From Scylla paramamosain (Eukaryota; Arthropoda; Malacostraca; Decapoda; Portunidae), in the NCBI RefSeq assembly GCF_035594125.1, contig NC_087157.1:4335001-4399000 (forward strand): DNA of 64,000 bases, in the 5' to 3' direction. Below are positions 1 through 11,983 of the stretch, piece by piece; the first letter of the stretch is position 1, and every line of letters begins with the position of its first letter. Below the pieces are notes generated by a model, which did not search any database, was not told the origin of the DNA, and saw only the letters and a list, made by a program, of their open reading frames with translations. Both the position numbers and the translations under genes were made by a program.

Positions 1-27
1 ACTAAATGGATCTCTATAGAACGTGAG

Positions 28-79
28 TGGAGGAGGAGGAGGAGGAGGAGGAGGAGGAGGAGGAGGAGAAGGAGGAGGC
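28..79 (+). repeat. (GGA)n
   Basis: Trinucleotide purine tract. Confidence 0.95.
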
Positions 80-800
80 CGTTACGAAGATAATTTACGA
101 CGGGAACGGTAAAACACGAACAATTAACGTAACACGCCACAGTGACGCTTTGATGTCATTCTCGTAACGCGGGAACGTAGCGGGAAAAGAGAGAAATGAA
201 AAAAATAAAATAAATAAAATAAAATAAAAACATGAAGAACGGTTTACTGTGAGACGTATATATGCTCCTGGTATGAATATAATTTTTTTAAACCCTTCAC
301 TGGTATGGTCGTCTTTTGGTAACATTCAAGGCAATATAGAAAATGTTGTTTGCATGGATAGATAAAGTAGAGAGAGAATAGATTAATTTTGTATTGTGTA
401 GGTTAGAGTTAAAAAAAAAAAGTGTCTGAAGAGTTGCAGGGGATTATGGGAAAAGAATGTGTAGCAGTGAAAGGGTTTATCGTATTCCCGTAAGTTTTCA
501 ATTGCTAATCACTGGTGAACTATAGATAAACCAAATACTGTAGACTTGCATTAAATATTCAACCTTTATCGTTCGTTCTTGTATGAAATAACAAATTGCA
601 AATACTTAAAGGAAGAAATAGGATTCATTAAAGACCAAGCAATCATACGAAGATAAAAATGTAATCAAAGACTGTAAAGGATAATCTAGTTTGCGTTTTA
701 TAAATTATTCTCTCTTCTTATCCTTTTATGCTCTTCTCTTTTCTCTCTTTCTTACATTAACATTATTTTCTTTCATCCTTTCTTCTTTCGCCTTATTCTT
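80..800. other. AT-rich unique sequence, nothing recognised
   Basis: No splice-flanked open segment, RNA gene or element end stands out. Short A runs only. Confidence 0.6.
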
Positions 801-990
801 TTTATTCCTTTTTATGTATCTTTTTTTTTTAACCTTTTACTATCCCCCCTTTGGCCTTTTCCTTCCTTTCCATCACTCTCCTTTACCCATTCTTTTTCCT
901 CCATTTATTTTTTATTACTGTTCATCGATCTTTCTTTTTAACCTTTAAATGTCCCCCCTTTAACCTTTTCCTCCCCTTCTCTTCCTTTTA
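801..990 (+). repeat. Tandem duplication, about 109-bp T/C-rich unit
   Basis: AACCTTTTACTATCCCCCC at 831 and AACCTTTAAATGTCCCCCC at 940 mark two aligned units, each followed by CCTTTTCCT..CC. Low-complexity pyrimidine bias makes the boundaries soft. Confidence 0.45.
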
Positions 991-1046
991 CTCCTCCTAT
1001 GTGTGTCGCGTCACAATGCACCGCCGTGACGCACACCTACACAGGA

Positions 1047-1344
1047 CGTGATATGCGCCTTTTCCTTGTGTGATTCACCTACGGTCGACTGCTGGTCATC
1101 AAGCCAGCCGTTACCCTACGGAAAGAGCTCAGAGCTCATAGTGACCGATCTTTCGGTAGGACTGAGACCACTGACACACCACACACCGGGACAGCGAGGT
1201 CACAACCCTTCGGGTTACATCCCGTACCTACTTCCTGCTAGGTGAACAGGACCTACACATTAAGAGGTTCGCCCATTTACCTCGCCGCGCCGGGATTCGA
1301 ACCCGGGCCTTCTTGATTGTGAGCCAAGCGTGCTAACCACTACA

Positions 1345-1348
<4 letters not shown>
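1047..1348 (-). mobile_element. tRNA-derived SINE (tRNA-Val-like head)
   Basis: Read on the minus strand, the element starts at about 1348 with a tRNA-like head. The anticodon stem-loop has loop CTCACAA, giving anticodon CAC (Val), and is followed by the T arm GGGTTCGAATCCC. The A-box region is GTGTAGTGGTTAGC. The 5' acceptor strand is missing and replaced by the adjoining (GT)n tract. About 210 bp of non-tRNA body follows, containing GTTCACCTAGCAG, CTATGAGCTCTGAGCTC and a TGACCAGCAG motif, ending near 1047. This head-plus-body layout is a pol III SINE, mobilised in trans by a LINE. The body resembles SINEs I associate with decapod genomes; that is recall, not a search. It is not a functional tRNA gene. 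Confidence 0.8.
1293..1347 (-). promoter_or_regulatory. Internal pol III promoter (A and B boxes) of the SINE
   Basis: The B box GGTTCGAATCC (1293-1303, minus strand) matches the consensus exactly. An A-box-like TAGTGTAGTGG lies at about 1337-1347. Spacing is that of a tRNA gene. Confidence 0.7.

Positions 1349-1395
<47 letters not shown>
1348..1395 (+). repeat. (GT)n joined to the SINE 5' end
   Basis: 24 GT units directly at the tRNA-like head of the minus-strand SINE; the acceptor stem is lost into it. Confidence 0.95.
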
Positions 1396-1396
<1 letters not shown>

Positions 1397-1473
1397 ATTA
1401 ATCCCTTCACAGATAAAGTGAATAGTGACGTGACTCGATGTAGCACACGAGATAAAAAAAATATCACAAGGAA

Positions 1474-1506
1474 GTAGTGGTGGTGGTGGTGGTGGTGGTG
1501 GTGGTG
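1474..1506 (+). repeat. (GGT)n
   Basis: Trinucleotide tract. Confidence 0.9.
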
Positions 1507-1586
1507 TAATAATGTAAGTTTCATGGTGGAATAATGGACCTTTCATCGCTAATGGCTCCTTGGTGATGGGTCTCCTCTCACCTAAT

Positions 1587-1786
1587 GTGGAGGAGGAGGA
1601 GGAGGAGGAGGAGGAGGAGGAGGAGGAGGAGGAGGAGGAGGAGGAGAAGGAGAAGGAGAAGGAGAAGGAGAAGGAGAAGCAGAAGGAGAAGGAGAAGGAG
1701 AAGAAGGAGGAGGAGGATAAGTGCTAGTAGTAGTAGTAGTAGTAGAAGTACTGTAAGTAGTGGTGGTGGTGGTGTAGTGGTGATTG

Positions 1787-1853
<67 letters not shown>
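1587..1853 (+). repeat. Compound (GGA)n, (AGT)n, (GGT)n, (CA)n
   Basis: GGA with GAA variants (1587-1714), AGT (1724-1744), GGT (1760-1774), CA (1789-1853). Confidence 0.95.
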
Positions 1854-1854
<1 letters not shown>

Positions 1855-2059
1855 CCCACACAAACACACAAACATCCCCCTCCATAAACAAGCACACACA
1901 AATAAAAGAAAATGAAGTGACGAAAGAAAGGAGCAGAGAAGATATACAATAACAATAATAACTGAAGATAATGAAAGCGTCGAGGAAGACAAAGGTAATG
2001 ACTTGGTAATGAGTGGTAGCCGTGGTGGTGATAGCATCAGGTGTGCACGTGGATACAGG

Positions 2060-2500
2060 TGGTGGTGGTGGTGGTGGTGGTGGTGGTGGTGGTGGTGGTG
2101 GTGGTGGTGAAAGCTGCGCGGGTGAGAGTGATGAAGGTGCGTAAGTTAAGATGGCAGGTGGGGTGCAAAAAGTTGTAGTGAGGATAATCGGGGCTGTTGA
2201 CAGAGAAGGAGGAGGAGGAGGAGGAGGAGGAGGAGGAGGAGGAGGAGGAGGAGGAGGAGGAGGAGGAAAAAAAGGTAGATGAGGAGGCAGAGGAAGAGGA
2301 CGAAGAGGACAAAGAGAAGGAGGAGGAGGAGGAGGAGGAGGAGGAAAAAGAAGAGGGAGAAGAAAAGAGAAAGAAAAACAAAACAAAAACCAAAAAACAT
2401 GAACAAGAACAAAAAACATGAACAAGAATGTCAACATGAGGAAGTGAAGCATATCAAAGAAGAGAAAGGAGGAGGAGGAGGAGGAGGAGGAGGAGAAGGA
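2060..2500 (+). repeat. (GGT)n and (GGA)n cluster
   Basis: GGT at 2060-2108; GGA at 2202-2267, 2321-2346 and 2468-2495, separated by purine-rich sequence. Confidence 0.9.
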
Positions 2501-2870
2501 GGAAGTAGAAGAAAGAATACAGGTAAAAGGAAGTTTACCCAAGAAGAGTAGACAGGAGAAGGAGGAGGAGGACGTGAACCCCCGAGGATAACAAACTCCC
2601 TTCACTCCGTCAATATTGAAACTGATGAGTCGTGCACACAGTCACACCTACCGCACAAACACACGCACACGCCCCTCCCCCCACACTCACACGCACACAT
2701 CCCCCGGCACCCCACCACACACACACACAAGTGACAAACACCGACAAAGACACAGAAGCAGGCACTCCCTTCCCCCAACACAGTACCCTCTAAGATTCAA
2801 CTCCCACATTATCAGGTAATCGAGATAAAATTCCGTAGCCTTTATTCAGAAACTTCTAGGGGAGACTGCA

Positions 2871-2992
2871 CCTTCCATAATGAGAGAGAAAAGGAAGACA
2901 CTCACTTGACAACCTGACTAAGGGTGATCGTTCCTTGCACAATGAAAGAGGAAAGGTAAAAGGTTAAAAACTTCACTTGACAATCTGACTGA
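2871..2992 (+). repeat. Tandem duplication, 61-70 bp unit
   Basis: CCTTCCATAATGAGAGAG at 2871 and CCTTGCACAATGAAAGAG at 2932, with TCACTTGACAACCTGACT and TCACTTGACAATCTGACT at the same relative places. Confidence 0.5.
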
Positions 2993-4545
2993 ATCTAAAT
3001 CTTCCAGACACTAATGAAGCCCCCTCCATTCCCAGGCATGCGCGGTGGGAGGGGACGTGTGTAACCTTCCCCAGCAGCACCAGCGGGGAGCGAGGGCAGT
3101 GTCAACATGGGGAGGCAGGAAGGGAGGAGCACTGATGTCCATGTAAACTCAAGACACGGCCGTGGGTTAGCGCGAGGCGTGCCCGTGAGAGGCTGGCGCG
3201 GGCACTAAGGTTAAGGGGGACTGGTGGAAGGCAAAGGAGAAGAGGAGTAGTGGAAGATGGTGGAGAGGGCATGAAGGATCGGAAAGTTGGTATAGGTTAG
3301 GGTGTGTTAAGGGAGAAAAAAGATGGAATGTTAAGGGTGAGGGATTGGATGTTGGGAGGTGGAGGGATTAGTCTGACTGGGTGATGGGGCTGAAGTGAAG
3401 GAGTGAAGGTGAGAGTGCGAGAAATAAGAATGAAAGAAGACGGAGGAGTTTTGGGTATAGTCTTTCTCTCTCTCTTTCTCTCTCTTTTCCCTTTCTCTCT
3501 CTCTTCTTTTCAGCTTCATCATCCTCCGTGTCTTTCCTTCCTGGTTTTCCCCTAGACGCCCCTCCCTCTCCTCCACGGACATCCCTCTCTCCTCATGGTC
3601 GTCCTCACTGCTTCCCATGACCCGCCTATGATGCCGCGGGGAGCCAGTCATGTTCCCTCCGCCTCAGGAATGCCCAGAGAAGTGACGGGTAGGCAAAAGT
3701 TTCTGTCACGAGTATTGAATAAGCCAAACACTGCAGGGAGTAACAGACGGACGGAGCATCACGACTCAGGACAGGAGAAAAAGTGCCGCTGTGCATTTTA
3801 CATGAGAGGAAGGTACGTCTCTCTCTCTCTCTCTCTCTTTCTTCTCATGGTTGCTGTATTTCTTCTTTGCAAGGTTCCTCATCTCTTCTAGTTCCTCCCA
3901 ATACACTTTCCAGTCTTCCCTCATTCTTAAATTGCCTCCCTTTGTGTCATTCCTCACATCTCTCTATCTCTATCTCTCTCTACCTCTCCTAATTTCTCTT
4001 TTATCCACTCTTCTTTCCCACGACTCTATTTTACCTCTCACACTTCCCTCCTCCACGCCCTACTTCTCCCGTGAGACTGTTTTCTTCTCCCACACATTTC
4101 CATCCCTCTCAATCTACCTCTGCTCCGGCCAACTCGTCCATCCTCCGCTCCACACTCGCATCAACTTCTCCATTACGTCTCCTCACAAAAAATAACCTCC
4201 AGAATCGTGAACACTCTATCATAACTGTTTGATCAGTGAAGCGTCGAATTCTGTTCTGTATTACGAAGAGTGAAATAAGGACGAAGGATTACAAAGAGGA
4301 GAGATTATTATTATTTATTTCTTCTTCAGAGGCAGTGAGAGGAGAGGATAAAAGTGAGAAAAATGACCTTGCTGTTGACTGGGTGGAGGTAAAAAGTATC
4401 GTTTTCTTTGAGTTTTAAGGGAGGAATGTGTGATGTGGATATCAATTTTTCACTGATTGGATATGCAGCGTTTGTATGACCATTGATATTATTATTATAT
4501 TTATTTTTTTTGTTGTGTTAATGTTGATTTCACTAGTGTTAGTAT
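2993..4545. other. Mixed unique sequence; no supported gene
   Basis: 3000-3250 is GC-rich. A + strand stretch 3556-3812 has an acceptor (GGTTTTCCCCTAG) and a donor (AAG|GTACGT) around a single open frame, but its codon composition is unremarkable and it is not listed as an exon. 3870-4200 is pyrimidine-rich. Confidence 0.5.
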
Positions 4546-4549
<4 letters not shown>

Positions 4550-4628
<79 letters not shown>

Positions 4629-4696
4629 ATTGGTCACCGTTACCGTGTCTTATTCCCAAAGATAACTCAAATATCTTATCCTAAATCTCAGAACTT

Positions 4697-4777
<81 letters not shown>
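4550..4777 (+). repeat. Two (TC)n tracts
   Basis: TC at 4550-4624 and 4701-4777, separated by 76 bp of unique sequence. Confidence 0.95.
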
Positions 4778-4783
<6 letters not shown>

Positions 4784-5153
4784 GAAGGGCGGATCTAACA
4801 CAGCTATGATAAAAGGAAAACGAAAGATAATACCAGGAAAAAGAAAAAAATGGTAGGAAAAAGAGAGGTGATAATTGTACGTGTGAACACAAGGAGGAAA
4901 AGGTGGACAGCAGGAAGAGAAGGAAGAAAGAAAAAGAACCAAGATGACGTCAGTGCAAAATGAAGGTAAGAATACAAACTGGAAGGAGGAGGAGGAGGAA
5001 GTGGAGGACAGGAACGAGGATGATGATGAAGGAGATGAAGAAGAAAATAAAATGGAAAGACAAATTATAGAGATGAAATAAAGGTAAAAGAATGATGGAG
5101 ATAGGAAGATAGATGAGAAAAGGAGAAGTAAGATAGAGGAGAAGGAGGAGAAG

Positions 5154-5187
5154 GAGGAGGAGGAGGAGGAGGAGGAGGAGGAGGAGA
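5154..5187 (+). repeat. (GGA)n
   Basis: Short trinucleotide tract within a purine-rich region. Confidence 0.85.
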
Positions 5188-5524
5188 TGGAGAAGGAAAA
5201 GATGAAGGAAAAAAAAACACGAAGAAGAAAGCAAGCAAGAAAGAAAAAGAAAAGAAAGATGAAAAAGAAAACAAGAAAGAGAAAAGTAGAAAATAAAAAC
5301 CAAGAAAAGAAAGCAAAGAAAGAAAAATGAAAAAAACAACAATAGGCATAAGAAAAAATGAAAAGAAAAAAGAAAAAAAGAAAACGAAAGTACATGAGCT
5401 TGGAAAAGTCCTGTCACGGCTAAACACTGCTGTCAACTCGAGACCAACGTGGAGTTTACGAGGAGTAACGAGGATCTGGCTCTTCCTGGACAGAGGGGGC
5501 AAGTGGCGGCCAGCGTGACCCTAG

Positions 5525-5583
5525 AGGAGGAGGAGGAGGAGGAGGAGGAGGAGGAGGAGGAGGAGGAGGAGGAAGAGGAGGAA
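5525..5583 (+). repeat. (GGA)n
   Basis: Trinucleotide tract; on + it would encode Glu repeats. Confidence 0.95.
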
Positions 5584-6000
5584 GGGGAACGACCCGCGGA
5601 GAAGGAAGAGGAGGAAAGGAAAGGTAAGAACAAGAAAGGGGAGTTATGTTCCAAAGCTTGTATCATCGAAAGGAAGACAAGGAGGAAGAAAGGGAGAAAG
5701 ATAAGAGAAACTGAGCGAATAAAGGAATTGGAGGAAGAGTGGGGGAAGAATGAAAGAGGTACATGTAGCTTTACGAATATGTTTCTTGTTCTTTCTCTTC
5801 ATCTTCTTCTTTTCGTGTTCGTGTTGTTGTTCTTCTTTAGCAAGCATGAAGAAGTGTCAATTTTGTACAAGTGAAGGAGAAAGATGGTTCAGCTGCTTCA
5901 TTTGTTGATAATGCTTCGTTCACTGCTTCGTTCTCTTATTCACACCGGCAAATGACGTAACTGGTAGTGAAGCAAAGACGCGACAAAGTGGACGAAAATG

Positions 6001-6003
<3 letters not shown>

Positions 6004-6091
<88 letters not shown>
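6004..6091 (+). repeat. (GA)n
   Basis: About 44 dinucleotide units. Confidence 0.95.
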
Positions 6092-6092
<1 letters not shown>

Positions 6093-6411
6093 AAAACGCT
6101 AAGTCAACACCACATACATCAAACACACTCAAGCAGTCACGGTATTAGTCACTCTTCTTTCTTCTTCACCCACGAGATAAAAAGGAAATAAAAATGAGAA
6201 CTAAAAAAAAATGTCATGCCCTCAAACGCATTCACTTCCCGTTACGAGGTTGTGTTTTTGTGTGGACCAACTCATTAAATGCATCTAAAGACAGGCAGAG
6301 TACCAGATAAGAGCACACATATATGGATTGATAATTGTTGCCATCACGAGCATCATTACCATTAGCAGTAGCAAGGAAAACAACAAGCAGCTAACAAGAA
6401 GACGATGAAGG

Positions 6412-6470
6412 AGGAGGAGGAGGAGGAGGAGGAGGAGGAGGAGAAGGAGGAGGAGGAGGAGGAGGAGGGT
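6412..6470 (+). repeat. (GGA)n
   Basis: Trinucleotide tract, one GAA variant. Confidence 0.95.
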
Positions 6471-6816
6471 GAGAGATAGAAGAAGAAGAAAAAAAAAGGA
6501 AAAAGAAGAAGAAGAAAACAACAACAACAACAAGACCAGTATCACCACTTTCACTAGGAATCAACAATAACAACCACTACCACTACTACTACTACTATTA
6601 CCACAACCACCACTACCACAATCACCACCCACGAACACCTTCCCACCCTGCTCGTGCCCCAGTTAGCAGCACGTATGGAGTAATTTAGGCGTAGCGGGAG
6701 GGAGGGAGGGAGGAGCACGTCACCCCACCAGCACCACCTCCTCTAACAGACTCACCCGATGCGTGTAAAAACCCCAATTACAGCTTCCTGAGTGCGGGGG
6801 GCGATGACGAGGTGAC

Positions 6817-6847
<31 letters not shown>

Positions 6848-7052
6848 GGTGGTTGGGAAGGGTAGGAGGTGGAGAGTAAATGGGCGTGCCTTGTCAGTTG
6901 TCTCGTTCTATACTTCTCCTCTTCCTCCTCTTCCTCCTCCTTTCATCATCCACCATCCCTTCACTCCCCTTCATCCACCTAATTCCTTCGTCCCTTCACT
7001 TCCATTCCTTCCTCAACCTCTATCTCCTGTTTTGGTTTATGGTGAGACAGGT

Positions 7053-7197
<145 letters not shown>

Positions 7198-7423
7198 AAG
7201 TCTTAGGGAGCAGAGTGTGGCGTTCCGCAGGATTCACATAACTTGTAGCTTTTCTTTTTTTGTCAACACGTGTATTGTGTATTTTTTTTTATTGGGTCTT
7301 TTGTTATCTTCATTTTATTCTTGAGTTTCCTTTCTTTTTTGTTTCACTTCATATCCTTCCTGTAATCTTTGTCCCGTGAAGGTCGAAGTGGTGGTGGTGG
7401 TGGTGCTGATACATATATAAAAC

Positions 7424-7428
7424 TACTA

Positions 7429-7482
<54 letters not shown>

Positions 7483-7484
7483 TT

Positions 7485-7517
<33 letters not shown>

Positions 7518-7530
7518 CACTACTACAACT
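7424..7530 (+). repeat. (ACT)n
   Basis: Trinucleotide tract with ATTT and ACC interruptions. Confidence 0.95.
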
Positions 7531-7682
7531 ACTGGACTTATATAACCACTACTTCCCGCCATCGCACGAGAACTACATTAATTTTTGTGGTTCTCTCGGT
7601 TCGTAAGTGTGTTGGTTCTTCCCTCTTTTCACACTTAAGGTGGCATCCGTGGTCCACCTTCACCCCACTGCTGCTGCCCGTT

Positions 7683-7685
<3 letters not shown>

Positions 7686-7757
<72 letters not shown>
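7686..7757 (+). repeat. (GT)n
   Basis: About 36 units; a second short GT tract lies at 7952-7971. Confidence 0.95.
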
Positions 7758-8259
7758 ATTTTAGTGTTTCATTGCATTATTAATTTCTAAGGTATATTTT
7801 CGTTTATCTTGTTTTGTTGTATGGTATTTTTTTTCTTTTTATGTTTATACTTTTGAGTTTTAAGAGTTTAAATCTGGGCCATATAGTCGTTAAGTTTTTT
7901 TCGTACGTAACTCTGCGGTCAGTAAATCTGTTTTATCTCTCTATCCATCTGTGTGTGTGTGTGTGTGTGTGTACATTTACCTATCTCTCTACTTATCTAT
8001 TTCTTTTATCTATCCATCTATCTATCTACCTGTCTGTCTAGCTCTCTGTCTCTCTATCACCGTGAAATTAAGTATAATAAATGTAGAAGGACGAAATACA
8101 TGCAAGTCATTTTATTTTATTTTTTTCGTAATGTCATGTGAAATTTCAAGCAAGAGAGTTTGATTTACTATTTCCGCCAAGAACGTTTTCCTTGAAGAGA
8201 CGTGGTGCAAGAATAGATTGTCCTAGTGATAATGGTGGTGGTGGTGGCGGTGGCGGTGG

Positions 8260-8455
8260 TGGTGGATAGCAAGTAAGTAGTAATGGTGATGGTTATATTG
8301 ATACTGGTGGTGGTAGTGGTGTGTAGGCAGATCAGTAGTGATGGTGGTGATGGTGGTGGTGTGTAGGCAGGTAAGCAGTGATAGTGGTGGTTCTATTGAT
8401 ACTCCTGGTAATGTGTAGGCAGGTGAGCAGTAATGGTGGAGTTTCTATTATGATA
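8260..8455 (+). repeat. Imperfect minisatellite, about 40-58 bp units, 4 copies
   Basis: Units restart with GTGTAGGCAGGTAAGCAG-like sequence at about 8262, 8320, 8360 and 8412. The third and first units share TCTATTGATACT or TATATTGATACT. The second unit is shorter. It grades into a (GGT)n tract on the left. Confidence 0.7.
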
Positions 8456-9347
8456 CGAGCAGCTGAAGACATTACGAGAAAGGTGTGAGGAGCAACCGCA
8501 ACAAACAGCTGGTGGCGAGATAATCATCATGAAAAATGGCTCCCTCACGTCCCTCGCGACAACTTTTCACCGCTGGGAATCTTCGGCATTAGTGTAAGAA
8601 AAAAATACGGAAGAAAACATCGAATCAAAGACGGAGGGAGAAAAAATACGCAAGTCAGCCAGAGCACAACGGTTCCCCTAGAGTGCGGGAGTGTGGGGCG
8701 CATCACCATCTCCGGGAACACGAGGCAAAGGGTGCAGGGAGCGTGACAGGTGGGAGGGAGGCCTGACAGGTGGTTCTAGAATGGTTCTACGCAGGTACAC
8801 TAAGCCCATGTCTATATCCAGGTGTCTCGTACATGTTGCCTTCAAACTCTTTCCTTGGTCTTCTCTCCTTCCTCCTTCATTTTACACCGTCATTACATTA
8901 TTATTTGGTTCTCATGGCTTGCACTTTACTTCCTCAGGTGTACAAAAAATTTCCAAATAATATTATTCCTGCTGAAATTAGGTTGAGCAAGGAGGGAGTG
9001 TGGTGGTGGGAGGCGCGGGAAAGTAATCAGTGAGAGAAAACTTTAGGAAAGAAAACATAACACTGCTGAGTCACCCAATGGGACACATCGAGTCCCGCTC
9101 TGAGAAAAAACCCTATCACACCTGAGATTAGATACAGCAAACACCTGCGTAGTGATCTCAATTAATAGATACGATAACTCATTGCACAAAAAGTAATCAT
9201 GTATTAAAAAATGAGTCACGCGGTAGTGGCAGGATCACTCTACCTACAAGTACTGTCACGCGATGCAAACCTTCCCACCGCCACACCTCCCCTGGCATGC
9301 TGTTCACCTTAACACCCTCACGCCCCCAGGCAGCAGACGGAACTCAC

Positions 9348-9399
9348 CAGTATCTTTTTGATCTTCTTCAACATACAACCGTTGCGGGGGAGGTCGGGG
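9348..9399 (-). CDS. Candidate 52-nt exon, product unknown
   Basis: Minus strand: acceptor CCCTCTCTCTCTAG, 52 nt, donor CTG|GTGAGT, close to the consensus. Joined to the candidate exon at 9497-9550 across a 97-nt GT...AG interval, the shared frame continues as KPRPPPQRLYVEEDQKDT. The short intron with both signals intact is the main support. Another frame reads PRNGCMLKKIKKIL. Product unknown. Confidence 0.25.
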
Positions 9400-9496
9400 C
9401 TAGAGAGAGAGGGAGGAGGGGGTGGCGGAGGTGGTGCGCGGGGCTACCATCACCACACCCACCACACCTGATACTCCGCCGCCCGGCCGCCCGTAC

Positions 9497-9550
9497 CTTC
9501 AGGAGGAGACCCGTCGCTGCTTGACACTTGAGGACGTCACACTTATGCAC
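9497..9550 (-). CDS. Candidate exon upstream of 9348-9399, product unknown
   Basis: On the minus strand it ends at AAG|GTACGG. One frame is open (HKCDVLKCQAATGLLLK); the other frames have stops. The 5' boundary is unclear: no convincing acceptor, and an in-frame TAA lies about six codons upstream of the first shown residue, so it could be a first exon starting at a non-ATG position or simply noise. Confidence 0.18.
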
Positions 9551-10089
9551 TGTACACTCTTAGTTAAATGAACCTTTTTATGTATATCTGTATCACACTA
9601 TAACATTTCAGATCCGCGTGGCAGTCGGTGGAAGCAATCCTTTTCCCGCACTTTCATTCTAATATTCCAGTTGCACTAGTAACCTCCCGTTCAGCATTAA
9701 ATCACAGGCGATCACATTCTCAATAAAGCCTTCAGGTGGGGACGTGAGGCGGCGTCCACACCTCCACGCTGCTGCAACTGTCACTGACTGGTCAGGCGGC
9801 GCGCGGGATAGAGCAGCCTCCCGGACAACTTCTCCGCAGCGTGACTCAGACCACACTGACAACACCTCCCCGCCGCTCACCCGCGTTCAAACTTGCCGCT
9901 CGAGTCACCTGGAAGGCCACCACACCTGCCTCGCCGGGCCGCGGGACTCAGGTGAAACTCGCGTAACATTCCCGCCAGCCCACGCAGTGCTCCTCAGGTA
10001 AATATCTTCACAAGAAACACTCGCTACCTTGCCAAGAATTCCACACGTAACATTGCTGCGTCAGGCATGAGGACCAAACACAAACAAAC

Positions 10090-10196
<107 letters not shown>

Positions 10197-10618
10197 CACC
10201 AAAACAAACTAAACAAACGTAAACAACAACACTCAGGCAAAACGGCACAAGACCAAACAGATAACCGTTACCAACCGAACACAAACAACATGACAAACAA
10301 ATTAAAAACAAACCGGAACACAACACCACAACAGTACCCTATATATTGCTACCCCTCCTTCCTCCCTGCCCTCCCCGTCTACCCCACCACTCCCACTTCA
10401 AGATAACCAACCCGAAGGGACACAAACATAAAATTACCCTCCCACGAGCAGTGTCCCCGCGGCGGCCGAGGGCGTGGAGGGGCAGCGGGCACCCTCCACG
10501 TAAGGCAGAGAGGAGAGAAACCCGGTCACATTAATAGCCAGCGGGTTGTCTTCTTGACCCCCTGTGGCTTACGCGGACAGCATATGTAACGCGGCGAAAC
10601 TCCCTCCCGGATACTGTT

Positions 10619-10648
10619 GGTGGTGGTGGTGGTGGTGGTGGTGGTGGT
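10619..10648 (+). repeat. (GGT)n
   Basis: Short trinucleotide tract. Confidence 0.85.
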
Positions 10649-10769
10649 GTCGGCGGCGGTGATGGTGATCAAAGAAGCGGAACAAATATGAGAAAGAATT
10701 ACGAAAAGGAAGTGAAGAAAAAACAGAAAACAACAACAACACCAACAACAAAAACAACAACAAAGGGCA

Positions 10770-10881
10770 GGAGGAGGAGGAGGAGGAGGAGGAGGAGGAG
10801 GAGGAGGAGGAGGAAGAGGAAGATGAAAAAGAATTAGGAAAATATTAAGAAATTCCCCTGACACATACATAACGAGAGAAA

Positions 10882-10962
<81 letters not shown>
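10770..10962 (+). repeat. (GGA)n, (CA)n, (GA)n
   Basis: GGA 10770-10815, CA 10883-10924, then directly GA 10925-10962. Confidence 0.95.
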
Positions 10963-10967
<5 letters not shown>

Positions 10968-11036
10968 GATGGATATCCCTTATCAACTCTAATGCGCGTA
11001 GCTACACAATACCTATTAGCAGGAGAAACCACTAGT

Positions 11037-11038
<2 letters not shown>

Positions 11039-11112
<74 letters not shown>

Positions 11113-11190
11113 CATAATAATTATTACCTAATAAATCTTTACAAATCGATACCTATCTTGGGGAATCTAACACTCTCTCTCTCTCTCTCT
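11039..11190 (+). repeat. (TC)n
   Basis: TC 11039-11111 and a short tract at 11173-11190. Confidence 0.95.
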
Positions 11191-11579
11191 TCAGCCCCCA
11201 CTTCATGCTTCTCTTCTTTACCTTTCCCCCCTTCTCCCCGACCGCTTCATAACACCTCCTTCGCCTTCCTCCACCACCTCCCCACTCCCCCAGTCACGCC
11301 CTCCCTGGAAGCCTTAGTGGTTGGTTAATTTCTCCTTACAAAACAATATTTTCGTGTTTTCACAATGCAGTTTTTCTTTACTGTTTTTTTGGCTTTCTCT
11401 AAATTTCTCTTTTTCTCTTTTATTTCGTTTGTCTGCCTGTTTTTAGTTTCCTCCAAGGTTATCATTCTCTTCCATCTCTTCTTCTATTGTTTACTTATAA
11501 TTCTCTTTCTCTTTCTCCTCCTTTCCTCATTTCTTCATTTTCCTTTGTTTCCCATCATCTCATTTTCTTGGCTAGTTCA

Positions 11580-11582
<3 letters not shown>

Positions 11583-11656
<74 letters not shown>

Positions 11657-11983
11657 CTTTCTCCCCTCTCTCTCTTTTGCACATTATCTTCCACTTCCTC
11701 CTTCTTTTCCCATTCTCTCATTCCCTTAATTGGTACTTTACGTTTTCCTAATTCCTTTTCTTCTCTTCCTCCTCCTCTTCCTCCTCCTCTTCCTCCTCCT
11801 CCTTCTCCCTCTCCTCCTCCTCCTCCTTTCCTCTTCTTCTCATCCATATCACGTGTCTCTATCATCGTCGTGGGTCTTGGCAACTTCAATGATTACAACG
11901 TAGTGTCTCTGTGGTCATTTCCCTTCCTCCTCCTCCTCCTCCTCCTCCTCCTCCTCCTCCTCCTCCTCCTCCTCCTCTTCCTC
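11583..11983 (+). repeat. (TC)n and (CCT)n
   Basis: TC 11583-11653; CCT-rich 11766-11828; pure CCT 11926-11983. The surrounding 11350-12350 is strongly pyrimidine-rich. Confidence 0.9.

Larger units (their letters stand above)
9240..10010. promoter_or_regulatory. CpG- and GC-rich island, possible promoter or first exon region
   Basis: Unique, GC-rich sequence with many CpG dinucleotides between AT-richer flanks. It contains the two minus-strand candidate exons (9348-9550) and, on the + strand, a potential donor CTCAG|GTAAAT at about 9997. No TATA box is obvious. A promoter is inference from composition only. Confidence 0.2.

Noticed and set aside
1255..1348. A functional tRNA-Val gene
   Set aside because: The 5' acceptor strand is absent and the sequence continues into a SINE body without a terminator.
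1578..2605. Long open frames of Cys-Val, Pro, Ser, Leu and Arg on both strands
   Set aside because: They are direct translations of GGA/CCT, GT/CA and GGT tracts; several frames are open at once with no independent sequence.
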